Below are positions 29,073 to 37,420 of a stretch of 64,000 bases of DNA, one piece after another. Under the pieces are notes generated by a model, which was not told where the DNA came from, made no database searches, and was given only the letters and a program-made list of their open reading frames with translations. This DNA is from Dethiosulfatibacter aminovorans DSM 17477 (lineage in GTDB: Bacteria > Bacillota > Clostridia > Tissierellales > Dethiosulfatibacteraceae), in the NCBI RefSeq assembly GCF_900142005.1, contig NZ_FQZL01000006.1:186001-250000 (forward strand), written 5' to 3'. The translations under genes and the position numbers were made by a program. Position 1 is the first letter of the stretch. Every line of letters begins with the position of its first letter.

Positions 29073-30150
29073 AACCGGACTCCTTGTTGGTTTTTATGAA
29101 ATAATCGAAGAATTTCTTTGTTTCGACAACAACTTCCATATCATTGAATTTTAGCAAAACAGTATTTTCTTTATGGTATTCCTTAAATTTAACTGAAACC
29201 AAGTCCAGCTTTTCGATCAAGTCTTTCTTTCCCCTGCCATTTATTCCTGCAAAGGAATTAATCATGGTCTTGCTGCACGCTACTGTCAATTCATCCAATT
29301 CACAGTCTTTTAGCATCCAAACAAGACTGCTTGTCATTATATGGGTCAACACCAACTGTCTGTAGGCAGGATGAAACGGTCCGCCTACAATATCTCCATC
29401 ATAATTGATATTCTCGGTAGCTTGAAGGCCAACCCTGATTATTTTAATTCCCGCCACTTCATAAAGAGAATATATGTATGCAACAACATCGATGCTCTTC
29501 AGAAGACTTGGCGGATTATAACTTCCGTCATTATATAGCTCCTCCATCTTTGTATCCCTGATGGTAAGAGCCGGATAAATCCTGACTATGTCAGGATTCA
29601 TTTCTATTGACTTTTCAGCAGTTTCTATATCATTTAAGGGACTGCTTCCATAAACTCCAGGCATTATTTGATGACCGAGAATGAACCCTCTTTCTTTTAT
29701 TAGACTGCTGGCCCTTAGAGTATCTTCAGCAGTATGCCCCCTGTTGATTTTCAGCAATACATCATCATTCAATGACTGGACCCCAAGTTCTATAATGTCA
29801 ACTCCATTATCTTCAAGAATGTCGAGAATTTCATAATCAATTGCATCAGGTCTCGTAGACAGTCTTATTCTATTGACAAGTTTCCTGCTTTTATAGTCAT
29901 AGGCGATCTTTAAAAGGCTTCTTTGCAGTTCAATATCAATAGCTGTGAAACTGCCGCCAAAAAAAGCTATTTCAACTTCATAATTTTCAACATCTATAGT
30001 CGAAAAAAATTCTTTTATGTCATTTTCAATTTCATATACATCCAGATGTTTTCCCTTGCCTGTAATCTTCTTTTGATTACAAAAAATACAATCATTTGGG
30101 CAACCCTGATGGGGAATAAAAATCGGTATTATCTTAGTCTTCTTTCTCAT
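29047..30150 (-). CDS. Elp3-like radical SAM protein
   Basis: A 367-residue radical SAM enzyme. The cluster motif CPNDCIFCNQ (C-x3-C-x2-C) is at about residues 17-26 in IPHQGCPNDCIFCNQKKITG. It is followed by AFFGGSFTAIDIELQ, the SAM-binding RIRLSTRPDAIDYEIL, and IIELGVQSLNDDVLLKINRG, as in the Elp3/COG1243 and HemN-like group. The C-terminal acetyltransferase domain of true Elp3 is absent. Clostridia often carry this gene between rnc and smc. It overlaps rnc by 17 bases and smc by 26. Substrate unknown; tRNA modification is a guess from the family. Confidence 0.9.
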   Translation of the reverse strand: MRKKTKIIPIFIPHQGCPNDCIFCNQKKITGKGKHLDVYEIENDIKEFFSTIDVENYEVEIAFFGGSFTAIDIELQRSLLKIAYDYKSRKLVNRIRLSTRPDAIDYEILDILEDNGVDIIELGVQSLNDDVLLKINRGHTAEDTLRASSLIKERGFILGHQIMPGVYGSSPLNDIETAEKSIEMNPDIVRIYPALTIRDTKMEELYNDGSYNPPSLLKSIDVVAYIYSLYEVAGIKIIRVGLQATENINYDGDIVGGPFHPAYRQLVLTHIMTSSLVWMLKDCELDELTVACSKTMINSFAGINGRGKKDLIEKLDLVSVKFKEYHKENTVLLKFNDMEVVVETKKFFDYFIKTNKESGYVFEGDNY

Positions 30151-30844
30151 CTATGCATCCCCTGCTGGTAAGTGCCGCCTTGGCAGCTTCCTGTTCTGCA
30201 TTTTTTTTGCTCTTTCCACAACCTCTTCCTATGGTCTGTTTGTCAAGATGTACCTTGACATAGAATATCTTGTCGTGGTCAGGTCCTTCTTCCTTATATA
30301 CAACATATTTGATTCGCTTTGAGGAATCGTCCTTCTGAATGATTTCCTGAAGCCTTGTTTTATAGTCCATGTTAAGCTTTCCAGTAACTGCAAGATTGAT
30401 ATATTTTTTAAATCTCGGCAGGAAAAGACCTACGACTGTGTCCATGTTGCTGTCAAGAAATATTGCGGCAATTATAGCCTCTATACTGTCTGCCAATATG
30501 GATTTCCTTTCTCTTCCACCCGTTATTTCCTCACCTTTTCCAAGCAGGAGAAATTTACCTATTTCAATATCTATTGCAATATCATACAATATTTCTTCAC
30601 AAACCACCTTGGATCTGAGTCTTGTCAGCTTTCCTTCAGGCATGGATTTGTATTTGCTGAAAAGGTAATTGCTGACCATTATTTCCAGTACGGCGTCACC
30701 TAAAAACTCCAGTCTTTCATTGTTTTTAATATCCTGTCCATTTTCATTTGAATATGAACTGTGAGTCAGGGCCTCTACAAGGAGCTCCCTGTCAGTAAAA
30801 CTGTAATCCAATCGTTCTTCAATAAGCGATAAATTATTATCCAT
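30134..30844 (-). CDS. rnc: Ribonuclease III
   Basis: Double-strand RNA endonuclease for rRNA and mRNA processing. The catalytic signature NERLEFLGDAVLEIMVSNYL is near residue 40, the second acidic helix ADSIEAIIAAIFLDS near 115, and a C-terminal double-strand RNA-binding domain covers about 160-232 (YKTRLQEIIQKDD, GCGKSKKNAEQEAAKAAL). 236 residues. It starts the overlapping rnc-radical SAM-smc-ftsY block. Confidence 0.97.
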   Translation of the reverse strand: MDNNLSLIEERLDYSFTDRELLVEALTHSSYSNENGQDIKNNERLEFLGDAVLEIMVSNYLFSKYKSMPEGKLTRLRSKVVCEEILYDIAIDIEIGKFLLLGKGEEITGGRERKSILADSIEAIIAAIFLDSNMDTVVGLFLPRFKKYINLAVTGKLNMDYKTRLQEIIQKDDSSKRIKYVVYKEEGPDHDKIFYVKVHLDKQTIGRGCGKSKKNAEQEAAKAALTSRGCIDEKED

Positions 30845-30996
30845 CTTTCCTCCATTATTATCCTTGCAAGACTAACATCCTGCAAATTTCAACACTGCCC
30901 TTATCGGCAGATATTAATAATTAGAGATTGCTAATTAACTTGAAGTTAATCACCAATCACCAATCATTAAGGTATATCCTATTATCACCTTACAAG
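30845..30996. other. Gap between rnc and acpP with small palindromes
   Basis: The gap holds TTAACTTGAAGTTAA, CTGCC.TATCGGCAG-like and ATTAG/CTAAT short inverted repeats and the direct repeat CACCAATCACCAATC. No promoter match for rnc stood out. It is not a copy of the palindromic element described elsewhere. Confidence 0.35.
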
Positions 30997-31020
30997 AAAA
31001 GTCCTGAAATCAGGACTTTT
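30997..31020 (-). terminator. Terminator after acpP
   Basis: On the minus strand AAAAGTCCTG-ATTT-CAGGACTTTT, followed by CTTG. The 10-bp stem overlaps the acpP stop codon and should separate acpP from rnc, which then needs its own promoter or read-through. Confidence 0.78.
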
Positions 31021-31252
31021 TATTTATTATACCTTCGATATATTCAACTGCATCTCTAACAGTCTTTATCTTTTCGCCATCTTGATCATCAATTTCGATA
31101 TCATATTCATCTTCAATACTCATGATAAGTTCAACAAGACCTATGGAATCCGCTTCAAGATCATCTGAAAAAGATGTATCCATGGTTATTTCAATATCCT
31201 CTTCAAGGTTGAGCCTTTCAATAATCAAGTTCTTTATTGTTTGAAAAATCAA
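31010..31252 (-). CDS. acpP: Acyl carrier protein
   Basis: Carries acyl chains on a phosphopantetheine arm in fatty-acid synthesis. The 80-residue acidic helical protein has the attachment Ser in EADSIGLVELIMSIEDEYDI, where the usual DSLD is DSIG. The start is TTG at 31252, overlapping the plsX stop (ATTGA) and placed 9-10 bases after GGGGAGG. No ATG fits the frame. It follows plsX, as expected of a lipid pair, but no fab genes accompany it. Confidence 0.92.
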   Translation of the reverse strand: MIFQTIKNLIIERLNLEEDIEITMDTSFSDDLEADSIGLVELIMSIEDEYDIEIDDQDGEKIKTVRDAVEYIEGIINKKS

Positions 31253-32250
31253 TTGTCATTTCCTCCCCTATCAAGTTCTTCTTTGATAATTTCATTCACT
31301 CCGCTGTCCAAAAATATCTTTGACTGTCTTATTGCATTTTTTATTGCGGTACTGTCGGAACTTCCGTGGGCTTTAATTACTGGTGCCTTAAGTCCCAGTA
31401 AAGGCGCTCCCCCATGTTCCGAATAATCAAGCTTATCCTTGAGTCTTTTCATGGAATCTTTTATGAGATATCCGCCGATTTTACCCTTGGTAGTCTTGAG
31501 TATTTCATTCTTCATCCTTCCCATAAGCTCGGAAACAACTCCTTCCATAAGCTTAAGGACAACATTTCCAACAAAGCCGTCACATACCAAAATATCTGCG
31601 TCATTTGACAATATGTCTCTTGCTTCAATATTTCCGATAAAGTTCAGTTCGGATTCCTTTAAAAGCTTGAAGGTGTCATTTACCAGCTTGTTTCCCTTAC
31701 CCTCTTCCGTTCCAATATTTATCAGTCCCACTTTTGGGTTTTCAATCTTTAGAACATTCTCCATATAAATGGATCCCATAAGTGCAAATTGATTTAAGAA
31801 TAATGGTTTGCAGTCTACATTGGCACCGGCATCCATCAGCAAACTGAACCTTTCGCCATTGGGAAACAATGGCGCAAGACATGGCCTCTCTATTCCAGGA
31901 AGTCTTCCTACTATGAACAAGCCTCCACTGAGTATGGCTCCTGTATTTCCTGCTGAAACAAATGCATCGCCAAAACCATCCTTTAGGGCATTCATCCCCT
32001 TTACCATTGAGGAGTCCTTTTTCTTTCTGATAGCCTTTACAGGCTTGTCTTCATTGGTTATGACATCCTCAGCATTTATTATTTCAATTCTGTTCAAAAG
32101 ATTTTTTTCAATATTCAAATATTTCTTTATTTCCTCTTCCTTTCCGGAAAAAGTGATTTTTACGTCATATTCTCTTAATGCTTCAATTGAGCCTTTGACT
32201 ATCGCTTCAGGTGCGTTGTCTCCACCCATTGCGTCCATAATAATATTCAT
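31249..32250 (-). CDS. plsX: Phosphate acyltransferase PlsX
   Basis: Converts acyl-ACP to acyl-phosphate, the first step of phospholipid synthesis in Gram-positives. It starts MNIIMDAMGGDNAPEAIVKG and has SMVKGMNALKDGFGDAFVSA, GNTGAILSGG, LMDAGANVDCKPLFL, VGLINIGTEEGKGN and DGFVGNVVLKLMEG. The frame opens 8 codons upstream, but the ATG at 32250 has GAGG 7 bases before it (333 residues). A promoter lies 30 bases upstream. Confidence 0.96.
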   Translation of the reverse strand: MNIIMDAMGGDNAPEAIVKGSIEALREYDVKITFSGKEEEIKKYLNIEKNLLNRIEIINAEDVITNEDKPVKAIRKKKDSSMVKGMNALKDGFGDAFVSAGNTGAILSGGLFIVGRLPGIERPCLAPLFPNGERFSLLMDAGANVDCKPLFLNQFALMGSIYMENVLKIENPKVGLINIGTEEGKGNKLVNDTFKLLKESELNFIGNIEARDILSNDADILVCDGFVGNVVLKLMEGVVSELMGRMKNEILKTTKGKIGGYLIKDSMKRLKDKLDYSEHGGAPLLGLKAPVIKAHGSSDSTAIKNAIRQSKIFLDSGVNEIIKEELDRGGNDN

Positions 32251-32279
32251 TTTACACCTCGATATAATACTCAAGTTTT

Positions 32280-32308
32280 AGTATAACGTAGAACAAATGA
32301 ATTTGCAA
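32280..32308 (-). promoter_or_regulatory. Promoter of plsX-acpP
   Basis: On the minus strand TTGCAA (32303-32308), 17 bases, TATACT (32280-32285). It lies between a palindromic element and plsX. Confidence 0.7.
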
Positions 32309-32315
32309 TCAAAAT

Positions 32316-32407
32316 AAAATTCTCAGGACATCGAGCAGCTGCTTTCTTTCCTTCGAATTATCCGACGTCCATGATAATTCCCAGAAACCGGAATTATCAT
32401 GGATGTC
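32316..32407. repeat. Dispersed intergenic palindromic element, middle-length copy
   Basis: Head AAAATTCTCAGGACATCGAG (32316-32335), middle GCAGCTGCTTTCTTTCC shared with the long copy, and tail hairpin GACGTCCATGATAATTCC (32364-32381) against GGAATTATCATGGATGTC (32390-32407). That is an 18-bp stem with one G:T pair and loop CAGAAACC. It lies a few bases beyond the rpmF terminator and before the plsX promoter. Confidence 0.8.
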
Positions 32408-32410
32408 ATG

Positions 32411-32447
32411 TAAATAAAAATGAAGATAGTGCTAACACTATCTTCAT
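32411..32447 (-). terminator. Terminator after rpmF
   Basis: On the minus strand ATGAAGATAGTG-TTAG-CACTATCTTCAT, a 12-bp stem, followed by TTTTATTTA. Confidence 0.9.
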
Positions 32448-32454
32448 GGTTTTA

Positions 32455-32634
32455 TTATTCTACGTTTAAGACTTCTCTTCCATCATAGTATCCGCATTCT
32501 CTACAAACTCTGTGAGGAAGCTTCACCTCATGACATTGTGGACACTCAACAAAACCTGTTACTTTAACTCTCTCTTTTGCTGTTCTTCTTTTGTCTCTTC
32601 TAGCTTTGGATATTTTTCTCTTTGGTACTGCCAT
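32455..32634 (-). CDS. rpmF: 50S ribosomal protein L32
   Basis: A 59-residue gene found by direct reading. It begins [20 protein letters not shown] and has the zinc pairs CPQC and CREC separated by HEVKLPHRV, ending [12 protein letters not shown]. The ATG at 32634 lies 3 bases after the yceD stop and uses the GGAGG that overlaps the end of yceD. yceD-rpmF is the standard pair. A strong terminator follows. Confidence 0.96.
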   Translation of the reverse strand: MAVPKRKISKARRDKRRTAKERVKVTGFVECPQCHEVKLPHRVCRECGYYDGREVLNVE

Positions 32635-32637
32635 TAG

Positions 32638-33135
32638 CTACACCTCCTTATCAAGCAATTTTCTTAATTTATCTAAACGAGGATCAACAATTTCTTCATC
32701 ACAGTTACAATCACCGTGGTTTCTGTTTATTCCACATTTTTGACAAATACCTTTGCAATCATCTTTGCACAAGACTTTTATAGGCTTAGATATGTAAATC
32801 GATTGAACAATAGCATCCGTCAAGTCAATTTTATCATCAACAAGTTCAATGTTTAGTTCATCTTCACCGTTTTCTTCACCTATACTAATTTTAAATTCAG
32901 TTTCTACCTGATGTTCAAACTCATCAAGGCATCTGGCACATGTTTCCATATACTTGTAAACAAGCTTTACTTCCCCATAAAGATTTTCATCTGTCTTGTA
33001 TACATCCACTGTACACATAACATCATCGGTCAATTTGACAAAGTCTTCTGTTTGCAAGCTTTCTGGTCTTATGCCTTTGATATATTGCTTATAAACCGAA
33101 TCGTCTTTTAAAAAATCCTTTAAATCTAAAATCAA
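32638..33135 (-). CDS. yceD: YceD/DUF177 family 23S rRNA accumulation protein
   Basis: Family needed for normal 23S rRNA levels, encoded with rpmF. The protein has the typical middle YMETCARCLDEFEHQVETEF and a cysteine-rich C-terminus CKDDCKGICQKCGINRNHGDCNC that looks metal-binding (shown as DDCKGICQKCG then DCNCDEE). The GTG at 33144 lies within the GAGGTGAT ribosome site, so the TTG at 33135 (MILDLKDF, 165 residues) is the better start. A perfect consensus promoter precedes it. Confidence 0.92.
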   Translation of the reverse strand: MILDLKDFLKDDSVYKQYIKGIRPESLQTEDFVKLTDDVMCTVDVYKTDENLYGEVKLVYKYMETCARCLDEFEHQVETEFKISIGEENGEDELNIELVDDKIDLTDAIVQSIYISKPIKVLCKDDCKGICQKCGINRNHGDCNCDEEIVDPRLDKLRKLLDKEV

Positions 33136-33162
33136 ATAAATCACCTCAAGACTGCAAAGAAA

Positions 33163-33191
33163 ATTATATGTAAATTATACGAATTTGTCAA
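33163..33191 (-). promoter_or_regulatory. Consensus promoter of yceD-rpmF
   Basis: On the minus strand TTGACA (33186-33191), 17 bases, TATAAT (33163-33168): both hexamers and the spacer are ideal. It begins just after the ackA stop. Confidence 0.88.
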
Positions 33192-33192
33192 G

Positions 33193-34401
33193 CTATTTAA
33201 TTAAGTTTTTTGAAACTAATGATTTTGTGTCTCTTGCTATCATAAGTTCTTCATTTGTAGGAATTACAAATGTCTTCACTTTAGCTCCATCTTTTGAAAT
33301 AAGAGTTTCTTTTCCTCTTACGTTGTTTCTTTCAGGATCTATTTCTATTCCCATGAATTCAAGACCCTTGCATATTTCTTCTCTTGAAGATACGGAGTTT
33401 TCACCAAGTCCTGCAGTGAATACCAGTACATCAACGCCACCCATTGCAGCTGCATAGCTTCCAATGAATTTCTTAACCAGATAATGGAATATGTCAAGTG
33501 CCAGTTGTGCTCTTTCATTTCCTGCTTCAGCTGCTTCCTCAATGTCTCTGAAGTCACTGCTTACGCCTGATATTCCCAAAACTCCTGATTCCTTGTTGAT
33601 TATATGGTTAACCTCGTCTATGGAAAGATTCTTCTTATCCATAAGGAACGTAACTATTGCAGGGTCAATGTTTCCACTTCTAGTGCCCATTGCAAGTCCT
33701 TCAAGAGGCGTAAGACCCATACTTGTATCCAAAGACTTACCATCCTTGATTGCAGTAACACTTGCACCGTTACCAAGATGGCAAGTGATTATTTTAAGAT
33801 CTTTGATGTCTTGATTCATCATTTCAGCGGCTTTTAAAGATACATATTTGTGTGATGTACCGTGGAAGCCATATTTTCTAACTCCAAGCTCCTCATAAAG
33901 CTCATAAGGAAGCGGATATATGTATGAATATGCAGGCATTGTCTGGTGGAATGCAGTATCAAATACTCCAACCATTGGTACTCCAGGCATCAATTCCTGA
34001 CATGCTCTTATTCCTATGATATTCGGCGGGTTGTGAAGAGGTGCCAGGTCGATACACTCTTCCATGGCTGCTATTACTTCCTCTGTGATAACTTCTGAAC
34101 CTGCAAACTTCTCTCCACCGTGAACAACTCTGTGGCCAACAGCATCAATCTCTTCAAGGGATGCAATAGCACCATATTCAGGGTTTACCAGAGTGTCAAG
34201 AACAAGTTGGATAGCTTCCTTATGGCTTTCCATAGGCTGTTCTATTACAACCTTTTCCTTGCCAACAGTCTCATGTTTGACTCTGCTTCCTTCTATTCCT
34301 ATTCTTTCCGTAAGACCTATTGCCAGGACATTTTCAGTTTCCATGTCAAGCAACTGATACTTAAGTGAAGAACTACCGCAATTGATTACTAAAATATTCA
34401 T
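33193..34401 (-). CDS. ackA: Acetate kinase
   Basis: Makes ATP from acetyl phosphate, the main energy step in acetate-forming fermenters. 402 residues with [76 protein letters not shown] and the actin-fold end [25 protein letters not shown]. There is no pta next to it. It has its own promoter; read-through past it is likely limited by the next strong promoter rather than a visible terminator. Confidence 0.98.
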   Translation of the reverse strand: MNILVINCGSSSLKYQLLDMETENVLAIGLTERIGIEGSRVKHETVGKEKVVIEQPMESHKEAIQLVLDTLVNPEYGAIASLEEIDAVGHRVVHGGEKFAGSEVITEEVIAAMEECIDLAPLHNPPNIIGIRACQELMPGVPMVGVFDTAFHQTMPAYSYIYPLPYELYEELGVRKYGFHGTSHKYVSLKAAEMMNQDIKDLKIITCHLGNGASVTAIKDGKSLDTSMGLTPLEGLAMGTRSGNIDPAIVTFLMDKKNLSIDEVNHIINKESGVLGISGVSSDFRDIEEAAEAGNERAQLALDIFHYLVKKFIGSYAAAMGGVDVLVFTAGLGENSVSSREEICKGLEFMGIEIDPERNNVRGKETLISKDGAKVKTFVIPTNEELMIARDTKSLVSKNLIK

Positions 34402-34438
34402 TTGAATCCTCCTAATTATATATATAACTGACCTATAT

Positions 34439-34467
34439 ATATTAATATAAAATCCCTAATAAATCAA
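34439..34467 (-). promoter_or_regulatory. Promoter of ackA
   Basis: On the minus strand TTGATT (34462-34467), 17 bases, TAATAT (34439-34444), followed by an AT-rich leader and AGGAGG before the ATG. Confidence 0.62.
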
Positions 34468-34665
34468 TAATTTAGTTTGCTCATTTAAAGTTTTTGCGAG
34501 AATATGCAGTTTCAATACTGAAATTTCGGTTTATTGATCAAAGATATTCAACAGGATAAGGTTTTCCAGGCACCCAAATGAATTTAACCTAGTCAGCTGT
34601 TTTTATTTTCCACTTGGCAATAGACGATTGCGGATTTTTATTATATACTGTCTATGGTGATAAAA

Positions 34666-35871
34666 ATGAATAATATTGGTATAATATCAGAATTCAATCC
34701 CTTCCACAACGGGCATGAATATCTTCTGAAAAAAGTAAAAGAAAAATACAAACCAGACTGCATAGTAATAATAATGAGCGGCAATTTTGTCCAGCGGGGA
34801 GATATGGCAATCATAGACAAATGGAGACGTGCCGAAGCAGCTGTTATAGGAGGCGGCAACATAGTGCTGGAACTGCCTCTCCCTTATGCTGTCCAAAACG
34901 CCGAAATGTTTGCCAAAGGTGCTTTGGGCATACTTTCAAAGATGGATGTTGGAAGCATATGCTTCGGTACTGAAAGTAAAGATCTAAATGATATAATAAA
35001 TATATCCAAACTGCTTTCAAAGGAGACGCTTGAATTCAAAGCCATGCTCAAAAGCAACCTCAACAAGGGATATTCATATCCCATGGCGATTTCCATGACT
35101 GTTGGAGAAAACCTGGATCATGTGTTCACCCCCAACAATATTCTTGGAATAGAGTATGTAAAAACGATAATAAAAAACAATTACAACATCAAACCGCTAA
35201 ATATAGAAAGAATAGGAAGTTCATACAATTCAAGTCAAATGGAAGGTCAATATTCCAGTGCGAGCGCAATAAGGAATACACTTCTTGGAAGCAATGATCC
35301 CAATGTTTTCGACAGTGTTCCATTATATTCCCATGAACGCATAATGTCTTTTCTTGATTCATATGGTAAATTCAACTCGCTGAATCATTGTTATCCGCTC
35401 GTTCAATACAAGATGCTGTCTTCAAGCCACAATGACCTCACCAATATTTATGATATGAAAGAAGGAATTGAAAACAGGTTTAAAAAAAATCTTGGCATCC
35501 ATGAAAGCCTTGACCAATTCATAAAAGGTGTCAAGTCAAAAAGATTCACCTATTCAAGAATTCAAAGAATCATATTAAATACTCTTCTAAATCTTACAAA
35601 TGATTTATATGAATCAATACAAATCGAAAACATTAACAATGTCAGAGTTCTTTCATTTGACAAGAAGGGTCAGCTTTTTATGAAAAACAACAAGCACCGA
35701 ATCAACTTCATAACAAAAAAATCCGATTTCAACCATAAAACATCCAGTCTTGCCGATAGAAAGATATTTGAAGCGACAAACAAAGCCTCGCAGATATACA
35801 ATTTTTCGGTTAATTCCAAGAATTTGAACAGCGAAGCAACTTCTAACCCTTCTATAGTAGACAAGTCCTGA
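34666..35871 (+). CDS. tmcAL: tRNA(Met) cytidine acetate ligase TmcAL (YlbM)
   Basis: Forms N4-acetylcytidine at the elongator tRNA-Met anticodon from acetate and ATP. The nucleotidyltransferase core is clear: GIISEFNPFHNGHEYLL with the HNGH motif near residue 14, IVIIMSGNFVQRGDMAIIDKW, LELPLPYAVQNAEMFAKGAL, and RIGSSYNSSQMEGQYSSASAIR. The ATG at 34666 follows GGTGAT. Another ATG four codons upstream lacks a site. The enzyme uses free acetate and sits divergent from acetate kinase; whether that matters is unknown. C-terminal 30 residues are polar and unlike the core. Confidence 0.94.
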   Translation: MNNIGIISEFNPFHNGHEYLLKKVKEKYKPDCIVIIMSGNFVQRGDMAIIDKWRRAEAAVIGGGNIVLELPLPYAVQNAEMFAKGALGILSKMDVGSICFGTESKDLNDIINISKLLSKETLEFKAMLKSNLNKGYSYPMAISMTVGENLDHVFTPNNILGIEYVKTIIKNNYNIKPLNIERIGSSYNSSQMEGQYSSASAIRNTLLGSNDPNVFDSVPLYSHERIMSFLDSYGKFNSLNHCYPLVQYKMLSSSHNDLTNIYDMKEGIENRFKKNLGIHESLDQFIKGVKSKRFTYSRIQRIILNTLLNLTNDLYESIQIENINNVRVLSFDKKGQLFMKNNKHRINFITKKSDFNHKTSSLADRKIFEATNKASQIYNFSVNSKNLNSEATSNPSIVDKS

Positions 35872-35877
35872 CCGCCC

Positions 35878-35907
35878 ATAAAAAAAGATGGCTTTAAGCC
35901 ATCTTTA
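35878..35907. terminator. Terminator between tmcAL and the coiled-coil gene
   Basis: AAAGATGGCT-TTA-AGCCATCTTT between converging genes. The minus strand has a longer T tract (TTTTTTTATGG), so it serves best the coaD cluster, but it can act both ways. Confidence 0.82.
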
Positions 35908-36348
35908 CATATTTTCGATTTCTTCTCTGTTTTCAATTATTGTTGCCAGCATTTTTTCAAAACTTTCCTGGGTTTTTGCAAGAAGCTTGTCGCAATATTC
36001 CTGTGTTTCGCTCTTTATTTCAAAAGCAGTCTTTCTTGCGGTCTCCTCTATTCCCTTTGCATTCTTTTCTGCAAGCTTTGTAAGTTCGTGATCATCAATT
36101 AAAGTTTCCTGAAGGCTTTTCGCATCACTAATCATGTTTGTAGCTTCATTTTGAGTTTCCGAAAGAATTCTCTGCCTTTCTTCCTTTATCCAGGATGCTT
36201 GTTTTATTTCATCAGGCAATTTGATTCTCATGTCTGTAATTATTTCAAGGATTTCTTCCTTGTCAACAATAACTTTATTTGACATTGGAAATTTTGATGA
36301 CTCTTCAATTATATCCTCTAGCTTTTCCAACAGATTTATTATCTCCAT
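35905..36348 (-). CDS. Coiled-coil protein of unknown function, downstream of coaD
   Basis: A 147-residue, highly charged helical protein. The start MEIINLLEKLEDIIEESSKF is followed by NKVIVDKEEILEIITDMRIK LPDEI, and the rest is a long predicted coiled coil (ERQRILSETQNEATNMI, AEKNAKGIEETARKTAFEIK). Clostridial genomes often have such a gene beside coaD, sometimes labelled ATPase, without visible nucleotide-binding motifs; none are seen here. The layout recalls DivIVA-like or F-type b-subunit-like scaffolds, which is a shape match only. The ATG at 36348 has GGAGG 7 bases upstream; an earlier in-frame start at 36363 lies inside coaD. Confidence 0.8.
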   Translation of the reverse strand: MEIINLLEKLEDIIEESSKFPMSNKVIVDKEEILEIITDMRIKLPDEIKQASWIKEERQRILSETQNEATNMISDAKSLQETLIDDHELTKLAEKNAKGIEETARKTAFEIKSETQEYCDKLLAKTQESFEKMLATIIENREEIENM

Positions 36349-36349
36349 T

Positions 36350-36829
36350 CTATTCCTCCTCAAATTTTTTTATCAAAGCTTCCTCTGCAACTTTTGGAAC
36401 CATTTGACTTATGTCCCCTTTAAGCTTTGCAATTTCCTTTACAATGCTCGAACTGATAAACGAATAGTTTGGTGATGACAGCATAAACAAAGTTTCCAGT
36501 CCGTTATATAGAAGATTGTTCATTGACGCAACCGTCATTTCATATTCATAGTCCGAAACCGCTCTTAATCCCCTTATTACGACATCTATATTGTTTTCCC
36601 TTGCATAATCAACAAGCATTCCCTCCGCCAGGTCAACAAATACATTGTCAAGGTTGTATGTAACTTTTTCAATAAGTCCTTTTCTTTCTTCTGCAGTGAA
36701 AAGATGTTTTTTGGAATTATTGTCAAACACAACCACTAAAACTTCATCAAATTTTTTTGAGCATCTGTATATAATATCCAGATGTCCTTTAGTCACGGGG
36801 TCAAAGCTTCCCGAATACATTACCTTCAT
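36350..36829 (-). CDS. coaD: Pantetheine-phosphate adenylyltransferase
   Basis: Penultimate step of CoA synthesis. 159 residues: MKVMYSGSFDPVTKGHLDII carries the nucleotidyltransferase TKGH motif, followed by VVVFDNNSKKHLFTAEER, VVIRGLRAVSDYEYEMTVA and the C-terminal SSIVKEIAKLKGDISQMVP. It lies 1 base after rsmD; rsmD-coaD is a conserved pair. Confidence 0.97.
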   Translation of the reverse strand: MKVMYSGSFDPVTKGHLDIIYRCSKKFDEVLVVVFDNNSKKHLFTAEERKGLIEKVTYNLDNVFVDLAEGMLVDYARENNIDVVIRGLRAVSDYEYEMTVASMNNLLYNGLETLFMLSSPNYSFISSSIVKEIAKLKGDISQMVPKVAEEALIKKFEEE

Positions 36830-36830
36830 T

Positions 36831-37382
36831 TTATACCTCTGTAATTATTGTCAGTTTTGTTCTTCCGTAAATTTTCTCCTTAAACAGATTGAATTCACAA
36901 TCATCAAATGAAATATTATCATCTTTATCACTTTCAATGATAATCATCCCATCCCTCGAAAGAATACCTGCATCCAATATAGAACTGAGTATGCTGCCCA
37001 AATCATATACTCCGTAAGGTGGATCAATAAATATATAATCTATCTCATTGGAGCTTCTTCTGATTTCCTCAATTGCCCTTTCGAAATCAGAATATAATAT
37101 TTGAGAATATTCCTCAAATCTACATTTTTCTATATTTTTCTTAATAATATTTATACTGTCTTTGCTTTTATCTACAAAATAAACCTTTGATGAACCTCTG
37201 CTGATAAATTCAATGCCTATGCCTCCTGCTCCTGCAAAAAGGTCCAAAACAGTGGAATCCTTCTTTATGGGCTGGATGACATTAAATAGAGATTCTTTTA
37301 TGCGGTCCGTTGTCGGTCTGACCGAATTATCCTTTGGCGAAAACAGTTTAGTTCCTCTTGCCTTTCCTGAAACAACCCTCAT
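36831..37382 (-). CDS. rsmD: 16S rRNA (guanine-966-N2)-methyltransferase RsmD
   Basis: Modifies G966 of 16S rRNA. 183 residues with family start MRVVSGKARGTKLFSPK, then RPTTDRIKESLFNVI, SAM-binding LDLFAGAGGIGIEFISRG, and the catalytic DPPYG motif in IDYIFIDPPYGVYDLGSIL. It lies between recG and coaD in the common clostridial order, 38 bases after recG. Confidence 0.96.
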   Translation of the reverse strand: MRVVSGKARGTKLFSPKDNSVRPTTDRIKESLFNVIQPIKKDSTVLDLFAGAGGIGIEFISRGSSKVYFVDKSKDSINIIKKNIEKCRFEEYSQILYSDFERAIEEIRRSSNEIDYIFIDPPYGVYDLGSILSSILDAGILSRDGMIIIESDKDDNISFDDCEFNLFKEKIYGRTKLTIITEV

Positions 37383-37420
37383 ATTTTACATCTCCAATCA
37401 TAATTATATAATATAACCAA

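Noticed and set aside
30890-30990. Fifth copy of the dispersed palindromic element between rnc and acpP
   Set aside because: Short palindromes are present, but neither the head nor the GATAATTCC/GGAATTATC tail is there.
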